From Microcaldota archaeon (GTDB lineage Archaea; Micrarchaeota; Micrarchaeia; Micrarchaeales; CABMGC01): a stretch of 64,000 nucleotides of DNA. Positions 53,251 through 60,849 of the stretch are shown here, one piece after another. Location: positions 1 through 64,000 of the forward strand of contig JAJZZD010000003.1 in assembly GCA_021797745.1 (NCBI GenBank). Reading direction: 5' to 3'. A program made the translations under genes and the position numbers. Numbering within the stretch: the first letter of the stretch is position 1; each line of letters begins with the position of its first letter. The notes below the pieces were generated by a model. That model ran no database searches and had not been told where the DNA came from. It saw only the letters and a program-made list of their open reading frames with translations.

Positions 53251-53298
53251 GATGGCGCGCAGCGTTTGGTGGGGAACAAAATACGGCCGCGCGTCATC
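53251..53298. ncRNA. conserved hairpin element, copy 2
   Basis: GATGGCGCGC (53251-53260) pairs with GCGCGTCATC (53289-53298) over ten positions including one G-U. Inside follow a GC/GC step, a bulged G on the 3' side and GT/AC, closing a loop with GTGGGGAACAAAAT. It shares with copy 1 (40039) the loop core, the bulge and the trailing CATCAGCAT and GTAATG, while the outer stem differs but still pairs. The rest of 53299-53595 shows no gene. Confidence 0.55.
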
Positions 53299-53595
53299 AG
53301 CATGAATCAGGTAATGCAAGTAATAGGCGAGCATTGCGGCGGGACAGAGTGGTTGAGTGTTGGGTGTTGGTAATCTTATGGATGTTTGCACTGGATGGTA
53401 GGGAAAAATATAATGCAAACTTATCCCACTCAATTTCATATTCCCGCCCGTAACTATATTATGAAGTTTGTTTTATTTATAAGCTAGCCAAAAAAACATA
53501 TGAAATAGGTGTTAGTTTATTCTAATTTGGAATTTTGAATGCAAAAAATACACAAGTTTGATTATATGCTATAGCTTATTCATCAGCGCCAAGAG

Positions 53596-53603
53596 TTATA
53601 TAA
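53596..53603 (+). promoter_or_regulatory. TATA box of the second large Lrp-like gene
   Basis: TTATATAA is centred 24-25 bases before the ATG at 53624, a leaderless spacing. This argues against the ORF-track start at 53558, which lies upstream of the box. Confidence 0.6.
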
Positions 53604-53623
53604 CTATTTGGCATAGTATAATT

Positions 53624-55030
53624 ATGAGTTATGAAATGCCAGAAGGCGTTAGAGAGGTCGCGGAACGTATAAAGAAGGAGTATCCGTTCAAGGTAAGCAT
53701 AAAGCGGATAAACGGCAAATATTACATATATCACATCTACGCGCTCAAGGGCAAAGAAGATAAGGCAAAAAAGGTTACCGAATACTTAGGTAGAATAACT
53801 GAAGAAGGACAGTTCGTTAAGAAACTGGGCGAGAAGGTAACCGACAACAAGCTCAAGCTTGCAGAGGAAATCATACGTGCATACGGCGGCAAGGTCATAA
53901 TGCCACACGAACCAGTACCAAAGGAACTTATGCCGCAGCAAAATAACCAGCAACAGCTTATTGATGAAAAAGACAAGATAATACTGACTGCGCTGAGCAT
54001 GAACGCGAGAATCAAATATTCAAAAATAGGCGCGATGACTGGTTTGCCGGTGCAAACTGTGGCATACAGAATAAAAAGACTGGAAAAAGAATTCAGAATA
54101 AAGTATACTGAAGAGTTGGATTTGAACAAACTAGGTTTTTCCAACTATCTGATTTTAGGGAAATTTCTTGGAGAGAAGCCAAGTGCAGAAGCGATAAAGA
54201 AGGCTGCGGAGAGTGAACCACGTGTGCAATTAGCAATGACAACAAAGGGAAAATACGATGTTGTTATGTTCTGCGTGGGGGAAAGCACTGATGCAATAAG
54301 CTGGGCATTTACAGGTTTACGAGAAAAGGAAGGGCTCGGCAAATACGAATCGGAATGGTATATAAGCCCGTTAAGAGACGTATATAATTTTGTCCCATTA
54401 AGAAGCGCCTTCTTTGATTTGTTAGAAAAGAGAGTTTGGCATAGAACAAGAGGAAATTCAAAGGCAGGGAAAAATGATTTGAAATATAGGGAATTTGTCT
54501 TGTTGAAAGAGCTCAACAAAAATAGCATTGAAAGTTTCAGCACGATAGATGCGGCATACGGCTTACCAAAGGGAAGCGCGAAGAACGCCTATGAAAGCTT
54601 GAGAAGCGAAGAAAGAGAGATTTTGATACGGCCGACTATAGGAATAGAAGACGACATGATTAAATTCGATGCTATTCTATTGCTTAGCGTATTAAATAGG
54701 GATTTGTTTGGCACGACGAGAAATTTACTTAGGCTGCATATAATAAACGAAAAAGTTGACCGGATAACTAATAAATTTACATACATTGCAGATATGGAAA
54801 CTCCTGATGGCATATTGTTTATTTCTTCACTGCTGAAGGAAGGAGATCTTGAAAGGGAGGAAATAGAAATAAACGACCATATTAAAGGCATATCATTTCA
54901 CTCCCTTATAGTCAGCAGTATTTTAGTTGGCAAATTCTGTAAGAGGAGATTTGATAATTCATACTCTAAACAATATTTAAATCTGGTAAAAAATAAGCAA
55001 GTAGAAAGAAAGGAAGCACTTGAATACTGA
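53624..55030 (+). CDS. large Lrp/AsnC-like regulator, paralogue 2
   Basis: A 468-residue protein from the leaderless ATG. It has the N-terminal module (INGKYYIYHIYALKG, EYLGRITEEGQFV), an AsnC-type HTH (LTALSMNARIKYSKIGAMTG), a RAM-like domain (LAMTTKGKYDVVMFCVG), then a second half with LLKELNKNS...AYGLPKGS and the C-terminal ISFHSLIVSSILVGKFCKRR. The layout equals the paralogue at 40338. Two diverged copies of its C-terminal coding segment follow downstream. Confidence 0.72.
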   Translation: MSYEMPEGVREVAERIKKEYPFKVSIKRINGKYYIYHIYALKGKEDKAKKVTEYLGRITEEGQFVKKLGEKVTDNKLKLAEEIIRAYGGKVIMPHEPVPKELMPQQNNQQQLIDEKDKIILTALSMNARIKYSKIGAMTGLPVQTVAYRIKRLEKEFRIKYTEELDLNKLGFSNYLILGKFLGEKPSAEAIKKAAESEPRVQLAMTTKGKYDVVMFCVGESTDAISWAFTGLREKEGLGKYESEWYISPLRDVYNFVPLRSAFFDLLEKRVWHRTRGNSKAGKNDLKYREFVLLKELNKNSIESFSTIDAAYGLPKGSAKNAYESLRSEEREILIRPTIGIEDDMIKFDAILLLSVLNRDLFGTTRNLLRLHIINEKVDRITNKFTYIADMETPDGILFISSLLKEGDLEREEIEINDHIKGISFHSLIVSSILVGKFCKRRFDNSYSKQYLNLVKNKQVERKEALEY

Positions 55031-55060
55031 TACTAATATCGATTACTAATTAAAAAGAAG

Positions 55061-55098
55061 ATTAGCGCAATGCGCTACCACTAAGTCACTCAGTCTCC
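55061..55098 (-). pseudogene. tRNA 5'-half-like remnant (D arm)
   Basis: On the minus strand the sequence GGAGACTGAG is followed by TGACTTAGTGGTAGCGC, close to the universal D-arm pattern TAGCTCAGTGGTAGAGC. No anticodon loop or 3' half follows. It is probably a relic; the match is short and two D-stem pairs are broken. Confidence 0.3.
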
Positions 55099-55107
55099 GT
55101 TTCCAGG

Positions 55108-55190
55108 GTCATCCATAAGATTACCTAATAATACTGAAAATACAAAGCTTTTAAACCTTGCCTGAATGCGAGTTACCTATTATACACGCA
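55108..55190 (+). repeat. array repeat, copy 1
   Basis: Core GATTACCTAATAATACTGA followed by a TTTTAAACC box and GTTACCT-TATAC. Copies 2 and 3 are at 55463 and 55863; this copy is the most diverged after GTTACCT. It directly follows the Lrp-like paralogue 2 and contains the TTG start of C-terminal copy 2. Confidence 0.75.
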
Positions 55191-55391
55191 TCGTTTTTTG
55201 TCTCATATTTAGAAAAAGAAAAGTTAGATTTAACTAATGAAATTAAAGGTATTTCTTTATACTTGTTGATAGTAAGTGACATATTAGTAGGAAATTTATG
55301 CAACAGACGATTCGACAACATGTATGCAATGCAATATATAAGTCTCGTTAAAGAAAAAGAACTAGAAAGAAAAGAATCCGCCGAATACTAA
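55158..55391 (+). pseudogene. partial gene copy: Lrp-like C-terminus, copy 2
   Basis: A TTG-started 77-codon frame. The part EIKGISLYLLIVSDILVGNLCNRRFDN matches HIKGISFHSLIVSSILVGKFCKRRFDN at the end of the 53624 gene, as do VKEKELERKESAEY and VKNKQVERKEALEY. There is no HTH or RAM part. The frame stayed open despite divergence, so it could be a functional mini-protein or a silent cassette rather than plain decay. Quoted motifs are fragments of that alignment. Confidence 0.65.
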
Positions 55392-55462
55392 TAAAAAGAA
55401 AAAAAATAAGATAACTAAGATAGCAAAATATACACGATAAGAATTAATCACTTAGTGTTACC

Positions 55463-55565
55463 GTCATCCATAAGATTACCTAATAATACTGAAAATACGA
55501 GGTTTTTAAACCCTGCTGTGCTGCGCGTTACCTGCTATACCGCGCCTGATTTGTGCCTAAATAAT
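55463..55565 (+). repeat. array repeat, copy 2
   Basis: GATTACCTAATAATACTGA, then GGTTTTTAAACCCTGC (itself a small palindrome, GGTTTTTAAACC), then GTTACCTGCTATAC and TGATTTGTGCCTAAATAAT. It is close to copy 3 along its whole length. It separates C-terminal copies 2 and 3. Confidence 0.8.
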
Positions 55566-55611
55566 TGCCAGTTTTCGAAGACGAAGATCTAGAAAAAAAT
55601 CAGAATCTGAA

Positions 55612-55770
55612 ATGGAGACTTACATAAAATGGATAACATTAGATTCCCTGATAGTAAGCCAAACATTATTAGGAAACCTCTGCCGCAGACTATTCGATAA
55701 TGCATATACTTTGCAGTACAGGAACCTTTTGAAAGAAAAACAGATAGAAGAAAAAGAAATCAGATACTAA
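55612..55770 (+). pseudogene. partial gene copy: Lrp-like C-terminus, copy 3
   Basis: A 52-codon frame from ATG (open from 55561 after a TAA): ITLDSLIVSQTLLGNLCRRL and FDNAYTLQYRNLLKEKQIEE match the C-termini of the full gene and copy 2. Too short for the ORF track. The DNA has diverged strongly, yet the helical LIVS...GNLC pattern is kept. Confidence 0.6.
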
Positions 55771-55862
55771 GAAATATAACTAAAATGAACTATTATTGCC
55801 CGTAGTTATTTCCAACACTGCAAACTTCAGCCGCTTTTTTATCCGGTTCCATATCCGCCTCC

Positions 55863-55966
55863 ATCATTCATACGATTACCTAATAATACTGAGAATACGA
55901 GATTTTTAAACCCTGCTGTGCAAGCGCGTTACCTGTTATACAGCGCCTGATTTGTGCCTAAATAAT
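55863..55966 (+). repeat. array repeat, copy 3
   Basis: GATTACCTAATAATACTGA, GATTTTTAAACCC, GTTACCTGTTATAC and TGATTTGTGCCTAAATAAT, about 90 percent like copy 2 by eye. No coding copy follows; the rpoE2 gene ends convergently at 56044. Confidence 0.8.
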
Positions 55967-56043
55967 ACTTACCGCGCACATAAAAATAACTCCTAGAAAT
56001 GGTGCTTAGCCTGTGCCTGCACTTGCCGTATTCTGTTCCAAAT

Positions 56044-56241
56044 TCACTTCTGGTCCCGTATGTTCAATGCATATGTGCCATTCGCCTTTATGCCCATCTT
56101 CTTCGCTATCTCGGACTTCTCTGCGTTCATTATTATGACATATCCGTTCCATTTGTGGGTCAGGTCGCTCTTCCCGCACAACGGGCACACGTCTCCCTGC
56201 GTAATAATGAGCCTGCAGTTCCTGCACGCTTTTTCAACCAT
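56044..56241 (-). CDS. rpoE2: RNA polymerase subunit E'' / Spt4
   Basis: A 65-residue zinc protein: KACRNCRLI and DVCPLCGKSDLT supply the four Cys, then HKWNGYVIIMN and the end GTYALNIRDQK. Spt4 pairs with Spt5 as an elongation factor on RNAP. It follows rpoE1 by 40 bp in the usual archaeal order. Confidence 0.94.
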   Translation of the reverse strand: MVEKACRNCRLIITQGDVCPLCGKSDLTHKWNGYVIIMNAEKSEIAKKMGIKANGTYALNIRDQK

Positions 56242-56281
56242 TCGACCACTTCTTTGTTTCTTTTTTACCTATTCTGACCTT

Positions 56282-56851
56282 CTATCTCCTTTTACCTTTT
56301 GCAGCCCTCAGCCCTTTTATTCTCTCTTCCTTTATCCAGTCCAGTTTCCCGAGCCCCTCCGGGCGCATGGTGAGCGCGACCTTTGTGCCGTTGCCCCTGG
56401 TGCTTACCGTAGATACCTTTGCGTATACTGTGTCGCCTTTCTTGAGGCTCCTCTTAAGACTCTTTGAAACGAGCATGCCAGATTTCCTGTCAAAGCTCAC
56501 GAAGTCGTTAGTGACCTGCGACAAATGCACAAGTCCGTCAAGCGGGCCTATTCTTACATACACTCCGAAATCGGCGAATTCAGAAGCCTCTCCGACCACG
56601 ACCTCGTCAACGTCAAGTTTGAACGAAAGCACGTCGAATGTTACGTCGTGATGCGCATTCGGGTCTTCAGGCAGTATGAAGCCCTCGCTTATGTCCCTTA
56701 TGTTGTAAACTACCAGCATTATGCCAAGGTCCTTGTCAACCGTCCTCTCGTACTTGTTCCTGAGCATATCTGCCGCTGCCTTTGTCGCATCCTCGCCTAT
56801 GTATTTTGGCGGTATGCTTACAGAATCTTTTATTGTAGTAACGTAATACAA
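56282..56851 (-). CDS. rpoE1: RNA polymerase subunit E' (Rpo7)
   Basis: A protein of about 189 residues with the N-terminal tip domain (YYVTTIKDSVSIPPKYIGE) and an S1 domain (VGEASEFADFGVYVRIGPLDG; KKGDTVYAKV). With Rpo4 it forms the RNAP stalk. I choose the TTG at 56851, preceded by GGTGATC, because the protein then begins L/M-YYVTTI as in the family; the ORF-track start is five codons earlier. Confidence 0.93.
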   Translation of the reverse strand: MYYVTTIKDSVSIPPKYIGEDATKAAADMLRNKYERTVDKDLGIMLVVYNIRDISEGFILPEDPNAHHDVTFDVLSFKLDVDEVVVGEASEFADFGVYVRIGPLDGLVHLSQVTNDFVSFDRKSGMLVSKSLKRSLKKGDTVYAKVSTVSTRGNGTKVALTMRPEGLGKLDWIKEERIKGLRAAKGKRR

Positions 56852-56906
56852 TAGATCACCAAACAAGCGTCATATATGAAAAATGAAAGCTATAATTACC
56901 TTAGCT

Positions 56907-57281
56907 TTATCTCAGCGTCCCGCTTCGCGTGGCGCTAAACACCTTTATGCCGTGCATTCTTACTTTTTTCTTAAGGTTTATATCGTTTGTGCATACTACG
57001 CATTCCCTGCCGCCCGCATCTTTTGCCGCGTTTTCTATCCAACGGTCCACATTTAGCTCATTTTCCTCTATCTTGAGCGCAGTGGAACCTATCTCCATCA
57101 ATGCGGTTCTTGCGAGTTTAGCCCTGTTGCCTTTTTCCTTTGCCAGTCTTTCAAGCTCGTTGACTACGCCTTTAGAGATCACCATCTCCTGCTTCGGGAA
57201 TCTGTCGGAAATTATCTGGAACACGTTCTTCATGTTGCTCAGCGCAAACAGTATCGAGCTCGTGTCGATCAGGATTCGCAT
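56907..57281 (-). CDS. Fcf1/VapC9-like PIN-domain protein
   Basis: A 124-residue PIN protein, MRILIDTSSILFALSN, with VNELERLAKEKG, VDRWIENAAKDAGG and CTNDINLKKKVRMHGIKVF, the arrangement of the Fcf1/Utp24-like archaeal PIN family often found next to rpoE1 and rpoE2, as here. It may process rRNA. The ORF-track start at 57419 is too far upstream and would cross the divergent promoter. Confidence 0.82.
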   Translation of the reverse strand: MRILIDTSSILFALSNMKNVFQIISDRFPKQEMVISKGVVNELERLAKEKGNRAKLARTALMEIGSTALKIEENELNVDRWIENAAKDAGGRECVVCTNDINLKKKVRMHGIKVFSATRSGTLR

Positions 57282-57325
57282 GCACTTATTATATAAATAT
57301 GAAATTATAACATTTGCTGTATTTA

Positions 57326-57931
57326 ATGCTGGTTTTCGACGTAATAGGTCAGCTGAACACCGCAGCATTCCATGTCGCTGACTCAGTGGCGAGTCCTGCG
57401 CTGAACAGCGTAATGGCAATCCTCGCAGAGAGCTTCTTTGTGGTTCTGCCGCTGCTTGTGATATACATGTTCCTCAAGAAGGACAGGAACGTTGTGCCAT
57501 TCATGATCATGGCTGTAGCCGCGTACATAATCGCCGACATAATAAAGATCATCGTGCGAGAGCCGAGACCTTGCACAGTTCCGCAGCTAAGCTGGATAAA
57601 CGCAGTAGGCTGCGAAAGCTCTACTTTTTCATTCCCTTCTGGACACGCAACAGTTTTAACCGGTTTGTCATTTTTCCTGGGAAATTACAAATACATACGA
57701 GCCCTTTACATATTTTATGTCATTTTGATACTCTTTGGCAGGGTATATCTCGGCCAGCACTATTTCACAGATGTGATCGCAGGCATAGCGCTGAGCATAG
57801 TAGTCGCGTCTGCAGTTTACTGGAAAAGGAACTGGATAAACAAGGCTGCTGAGCCAGTGTACAGATTTGCGGATTCGGTTGTTGAAAAACTTACAAACAT
57901 GATATACGGCAAAACGCCTAAAAATGTATAA
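57326..57931 (+). CDS. PAP2-family membrane phosphatase
   Basis: A 201-residue protein from ATG 57326 with about five TM helices and the three PAP2 motifs: KIIVREPRP, FPSGHATVL, and GRVYLGQHYFTDVIAG. Enzymes of this group hydrolyse lipid phosphates such as polyprenyl diphosphate, recycling the glycan carrier; the exact substrate is unknown. It is divergent from the PIN gene. Confidence 0.88.
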   Translation: MLVFDVIGQLNTAAFHVADSVASPALNSVMAILAESFFVVLPLLVIYMFLKKDRNVVPFMIMAVAAYIIADIIKIIVREPRPCTVPQLSWINAVGCESSTFSFPSGHATVLTGLSFFLGNYKYIRALYIFYVILILFGRVYLGQHYFTDVIAGIALSIVVASAVYWKRNWINKAAEPVYRFADSVVEKLTNMIYGKTPKNV

Positions 57932-57962
57932 ATAGCTTAACAATCTCATAAACCTGTTTCTT

Positions 57963-58370
57963 ATGGCAATCGAAGACATATATGCTGAGGAATTGATATA
58001 CAACTACGAGAATCCGAGCGCAAAAGGCAAGCTTGCTAACAGCACCGTAAGCATGCACGAGGAGAATGTGTCGTGCGGAGATGTAATAACAGTATATCTC
58101 GTCATAAAAGACGGCAAGATAGCAAATGCGAAGTTCGAGGGTACTGGCTGCGTGATATCTATGGGAACTGCCAACATGCTCATAGAGCATGTCAAGGGGG
58201 TTGGCCTGGAGCAGCTTGAGAAGATGACACAAGGAGATTTGCTGAAGCTAATCACAATAGACCCGGGACCTGTGCGCATGCACTGCGCGACCCTGTCATT
58301 GAGGGCCGTCAAGAAAGCGGTTCTTGGGTATGAGAAAAAGCCAATAGACACTGCGACAAAAGAGTTGTAG
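57963..58370 (+). CDS. iscU: IscU/NifU-like Fe-S scaffold
   Basis: A 135-residue protein with the three cluster-binding Cys: VSCGDVITVYL (with the stabilising Asp), GTGCVISMGTANML and RMHCATLSLRAVKKA. It builds 2Fe-2S or 4Fe-4S clusters for transfer to targets. No IscS or Suf genes lie next to it in this window. Confidence 0.92.
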   Translation: MAIEDIYAEELIYNYENPSAKGKLANSTVSMHEENVSCGDVITVYLVIKDGKIANAKFEGTGCVISMGTANMLIEHVKGVGLEQLEKMTQGDLLKLITIDPGPVRMHCATLSLRAVKKAVLGYEKKPIDTATKEL

Positions 58371-58432
58371 CATAATAAAGCGCGAGCTTATTCTACAATC
58401 TTATTTAAATTGAAGGTTCGTAATATTTTTGC

Positions 58433-58505
58433 AGTCCCGTCGTCTAGCGGCCAAGGACGCAGGGCTTTGGACCCTGCTACATCGGTTCGAATCCGGTCGG
58501 GACTA
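58433..58505 (+). tRNA. tRNA-Gln(TTG)
   Basis: Acceptor AGTCCCG/CGGGACT, discriminator A, anticodon stem CAGGG/CCCTG with loop CTTTGGA (anticodon TTG), D-loop AGCGGCCAAGG, T arm ATCGG-TTCGAAT-CCGGT. No intron. Its 3' part is repeated at 59152-59187. Confidence 0.94.
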
Positions 58506-58566
58506 ATTTATTTTTATGTATGCCGCATGAGAGTGTTACGAAATGCGACAGTAATATTTATATATC

Positions 58567-58595
58567 TATTAATGTCATATTAATACGGTATTAAT
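58567..58595 (+). promoter_or_regulatory. three TATTAAT boxes spaced 11 bp
   Basis: TATTAAT occurs at 58567, 58578 and 58589, each 11 bp apart, ending at the antitoxin start codon (58596). One-turn spacing suits cooperative binding of the antitoxin to its own promoter. The TATA box may be TTTATATATC just upstream. Confidence 0.55.
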
Positions 58596-58844
58596 ATGGT
58601 TAAGGCGCTGGTAGACATAAGCGATAATGCAAACACAATACTTAATATAATTAAAGCAGAGTACGGCCTTAAAGATAAATCTCAGGCGATAGACCGTATG
58701 GCGGAAGACTATAAAACATTAGTTTTCGAACCTAAAGTTAAGGCGTCTTACCTAAAAAAACTTGAATCGATAAAGAAAGAACGCCTAATAAAAATAGGGG
58801 GAATCACAGATTTCGACAAGAAGTACGGTTTAACCAAGAAGTGA
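58596..58844 (+). CDS. DUF2683-type antitoxin
   Basis: An 82-residue protein, MVKALVDISDNANTILNIIK, AEYGLKDKSQAIDRMAEDY and a C-terminal GGITDFDKKYGL, as in the archaeal DUF2683 family that commonly precedes RelE-type toxins. Probably autoregulates through the TATTAAT boxes. The toxin starts 4 bases after its stop. Confidence 0.82.
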   Translation: MVKALVDISDNANTILNIIKAEYGLKDKSQAIDRMAEDYKTLVFEPKVKASYLKKLESIKKERLIKIGGITDFDKKYGLTKK

Positions 58845-58848
58845 GCTA

Positions 58849-59124
58849 ATGCCGCAATCCTTGCCGTATGACATTGAATTACGCGAGCATGTAGCTAAGA
58901 TATTCGAAAAATTGGAGAAGCGAGATAGGACGCAGCTGATTGCCATACGGAAGAAATTGGCTGAAATTGTAGAGGATCCGCAGAAGTTCAAGCCGCTTCA
59001 TCCTCCGATGCAAAGCATCCGAAGGGTGCATATATTGAAAAGCTTCGTTTTGACTTATTCAGTCGTTGAAGAAAAGCACACTATAATAATCGAAGATTAT
59101 GCGCATCACAATGAAGTATACTGA
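58849..59124 (+). CDS. RelE/YafQ-type toxin
   Basis: A 91-residue protein: an N-terminal helical hairpin (KIFEKLEKRDRTQLIAIRKK), then the RelE strands RRVHILKSFVLTYSVVEE and IIEDYAHHNEVY with a C-terminal His pair and Tyr. It should act as a ribosome-dependent mRNA endonuclease. Second gene of the tRNA-Gln cassette. Confidence 0.8.
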   Translation: MPQSLPYDIELREHVAKIFEKLEKRDRTQLIAIRKKLAEIVEDPQKFKPLHPPMQSIRRVHILKSFVLTYSVVEEKHTIIIEDYAHHNEVY

Positions 59125-59151
59125 TGAGTGGCAAACAAAAAGCAGTTTTGG

Positions 59152-59187
59152 CCCTGCTACATCTGTTCGAATCCGGTCGGGACTAAT
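59152..59187 (+). repeat. copy of the tRNA-Gln 3' end (36 bp)
   Basis: CCCTGCTACATC, one mismatch, then GTTCGAATCCGGTCGGGACT and AAT. It covers the 3' anticodon stem, variable loop, T arm and acceptor strand of tRNA-Gln. It marks the distal end of the TA cassette. Confidence 0.9.
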
Positions 59188-59232
59188 ACTAAGCTGCTTT
59201 TTAAACCTGATTTTCTAATTCAAATAGGTTGA

Positions 59233-60090
59233 ATGCTGCCTCTGTATATTCTTGTTGCAGCCGCTTCGGGGTTCTGGGGCGTATCTGCGGTTCTCGAAAA
59301 AAAGGCGCTCGGAAAAGAATATGCGTCTGCATATCTATCCAGTTTCGCGCTCATAACTGCGGTATTTTCGATAGTTTTGCTGCCATTTTCTAACTTCTCG
59401 ATGTCAGTACAGAGCCTGTCGCTTATTTACATATACAGTGTGATTACTACTTTTGCATACCTTCTTGTCGCGAGAATTTTCAGGCACAGCAACATATCTG
59501 CTTCATCGCCTTTGTTCAGCACCCTGCCGCAGGTCCTTATTGTCATATTTGCGTTTTTGATCCTGGGCGAATCCCTTTCTTACTTTCAGTACTTGGCGCT
59601 CGCAATTCTCCTGCTCGCCGCCTATTTCATGCTTTTCGGAAGCAGGTCGAGGGCGTATTTCCAAAGCAACAAATACCGGATCATGACTGTGATTTATTCG
59701 CTGGTTTTTGGCGCAAGTGCCATATTGCTAAAATACGTATTGTTCAGCGTAAACATCTTCGCATTCCTTGTTTTGTCGCAGATATTCATGCTGATTAACA
59801 TGGGCGTTTACATGCAGCTTAAATACGGCGGCATAAAAGAGACAGCGTCAAATCTGAGGAAGCACAGCGGCATAATCATACCCATTTCAGTGCTAACAAT
59901 TGGTTACAGAGCCTTTTACTATGCGGCAGTATCTCTTGTCGCAGTAAGCATCGCCGCGCCTCTTGTGAACACTTTGTACGTGGCCATAACGCTGCTTGCC
60001 GGAATATTCCTTTTCAAAGAAAAAGATGCACTGAGAAAAGGAGTCTTGGCGATTGTCATAATTGCGGCCGCGTATGCGCTCGTATCTTAG
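59233..60090 (+). CDS. EamA/DMT-family transporter
   Basis: A 285-residue protein with about ten TM helices in two EamA halves, each ending in a charged loop; LGESLSYFQYLALAILLLAA and AGIFLFKEKDALRKGVLAI are the repeated family endings. It exports or imports a metabolite not identifiable from sequence. Confidence 0.87.
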   Translation: MLPLYILVAAASGFWGVSAVLEKKALGKEYASAYLSSFALITAVFSIVLLPFSNFSMSVQSLSLIYIYSVITTFAYLLVARIFRHSNISASSPLFSTLPQVLIVIFAFLILGESLSYFQYLALAILLLAAYFMLFGSRSRAYFQSNKYRIMTVIYSLVFGASAILLKYVLFSVNIFAFLVLSQIFMLINMGVYMQLKYGGIKETASNLRKHSGIIIPISVLTIGYRAFYYAAVSLVAVSIAAPLVNTLYVAITLLAGIFLFKEKDALRKGVLAIVIIAAAYALVS

Positions 60091-60203
60091 AATCGGTATT
60101 GCGCAGCTATCAGAAATATAAATTAGCCGTGCTATTATTAGCCGAATGATGATACGAGGTATTTCTGATTTGTGATGAAAAGTTACCCCACTGACAAAAC
60201 CAT

Positions 60204-60815
60204 TTAGGCGTGAACTCCAAGTTTGTCAAAGTCTTTTTCCAGCTGCCTGTTATTCTTAAATCTTATTGCCTTTATGCCTGCTTTCCTTGCGCTTTCTACG
60301 TTTTTCTTCAGGTCATCGATGAACAGCGTTTCATTCCCTTTCATTCCCAGTCGTTTCAGCACTATTTCAAAGGTCCTTTCATTTTCTTTCCTAATGCCCA
60401 AATAACAGGATGCAAAGTGCTTGTAGAAAAGCTTTTCATAGCCATTCAGAAATTTCTTGAGGTATGGATAGCGTGACTTGTCTACGTCGGTAAGGTAAGC
60501 TACTTTGTATTTTTTTCGCAGTTTCTTTATCCGCTTTATCAGTTCCAAATTTAACCTGCCGTTTTCGGCAAACTCCTCTTTGTACCTTACTTCGCTTACC
60601 TTTATTCCCAGCTTTTTTGCCACTATCCCCGAGAATTCCTTCAGCGTCATATTGCCCTTTTCAAATTCTGGCAGAGGGCCGTCGTCTATTATCTTTTTGA
60701 TTTTCTGCTGGCTGATATTGCTGATTTTAGACAGATACGGGTAGTAGTGCCGGTCGTTGCGCGCATTTGTTATCAACACTTCGCCCACATCAAATATTAT
60801 TGCTTTTATTGCCAT
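60204..60815 (-). CDS. HAD-superfamily hydrolase
   Basis: A 203-residue protein of the subfamily IA type: motif I is IIFDVGEVLIT, in which the usual DxD is DVG, so the second catalytic Asp is lost. Motif II is VAYLTDVDKS and motif IV FIDDLKKNVE. The helical cap (about 15-90) is present. Loss of the acid/base Asp suggests it may not be a normal phosphatase. It is 34 bp downstream of the NUDIX gene. Confidence 0.8.
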   Translation of the reverse strand: MAIKAIIFDVGEVLITNARNDRHYYPYLSKISNISQQKIKKIIDDGPLPEFEKGNMTLKEFSGIVAKKLGIKVSEVRYKEEFAENGRLNLELIKRIKKLRKKYKVAYLTDVDKSRYPYLKKFLNGYEKLFYKHFASCYLGIRKENERTFEIVLKRLGMKGNETLFIDDLKKNVESARKAGIKAIRFKNNRQLEKDFDKLGVHA

Positions 60816-60849
60816 TCAGTCACACTCACGTATCTCTTGCGCAAGGCAG

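Larger units (their letters stand above)
58506..59187 (+). mobile_element. TA cassette inserted at tRNA-Gln
   Basis: Between tRNA-Gln and a second copy of its 3' end lies a 0.65-kb segment with only a DUF2683 antitoxin and a RelE-type toxin. The direct repeats 58472-58507 and 59152-59187 match at 35 of 36 bases. No integrase is inside. The layout equals the cassette at tRNA-Pro, although the toxins and antitoxins are of different families. Confidence 0.7.

Noticed and set aside
55061-55098. A trans-spliced (split) tRNA 5' half to match the 3' halves at 1246 or 34973
   Set aside because: Its acceptor strand does not pair with either CTAGTCC or TCAGAGC, and the D stem itself is imperfect. Listed only as a weak relic.
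55108-55966. CRISPR array
   Set aside because: Repeats are about 100 bp, only three, and the spacers are coding copies of a neighbouring gene; no cas genes are present. No CRISPR was seen elsewhere in the window.
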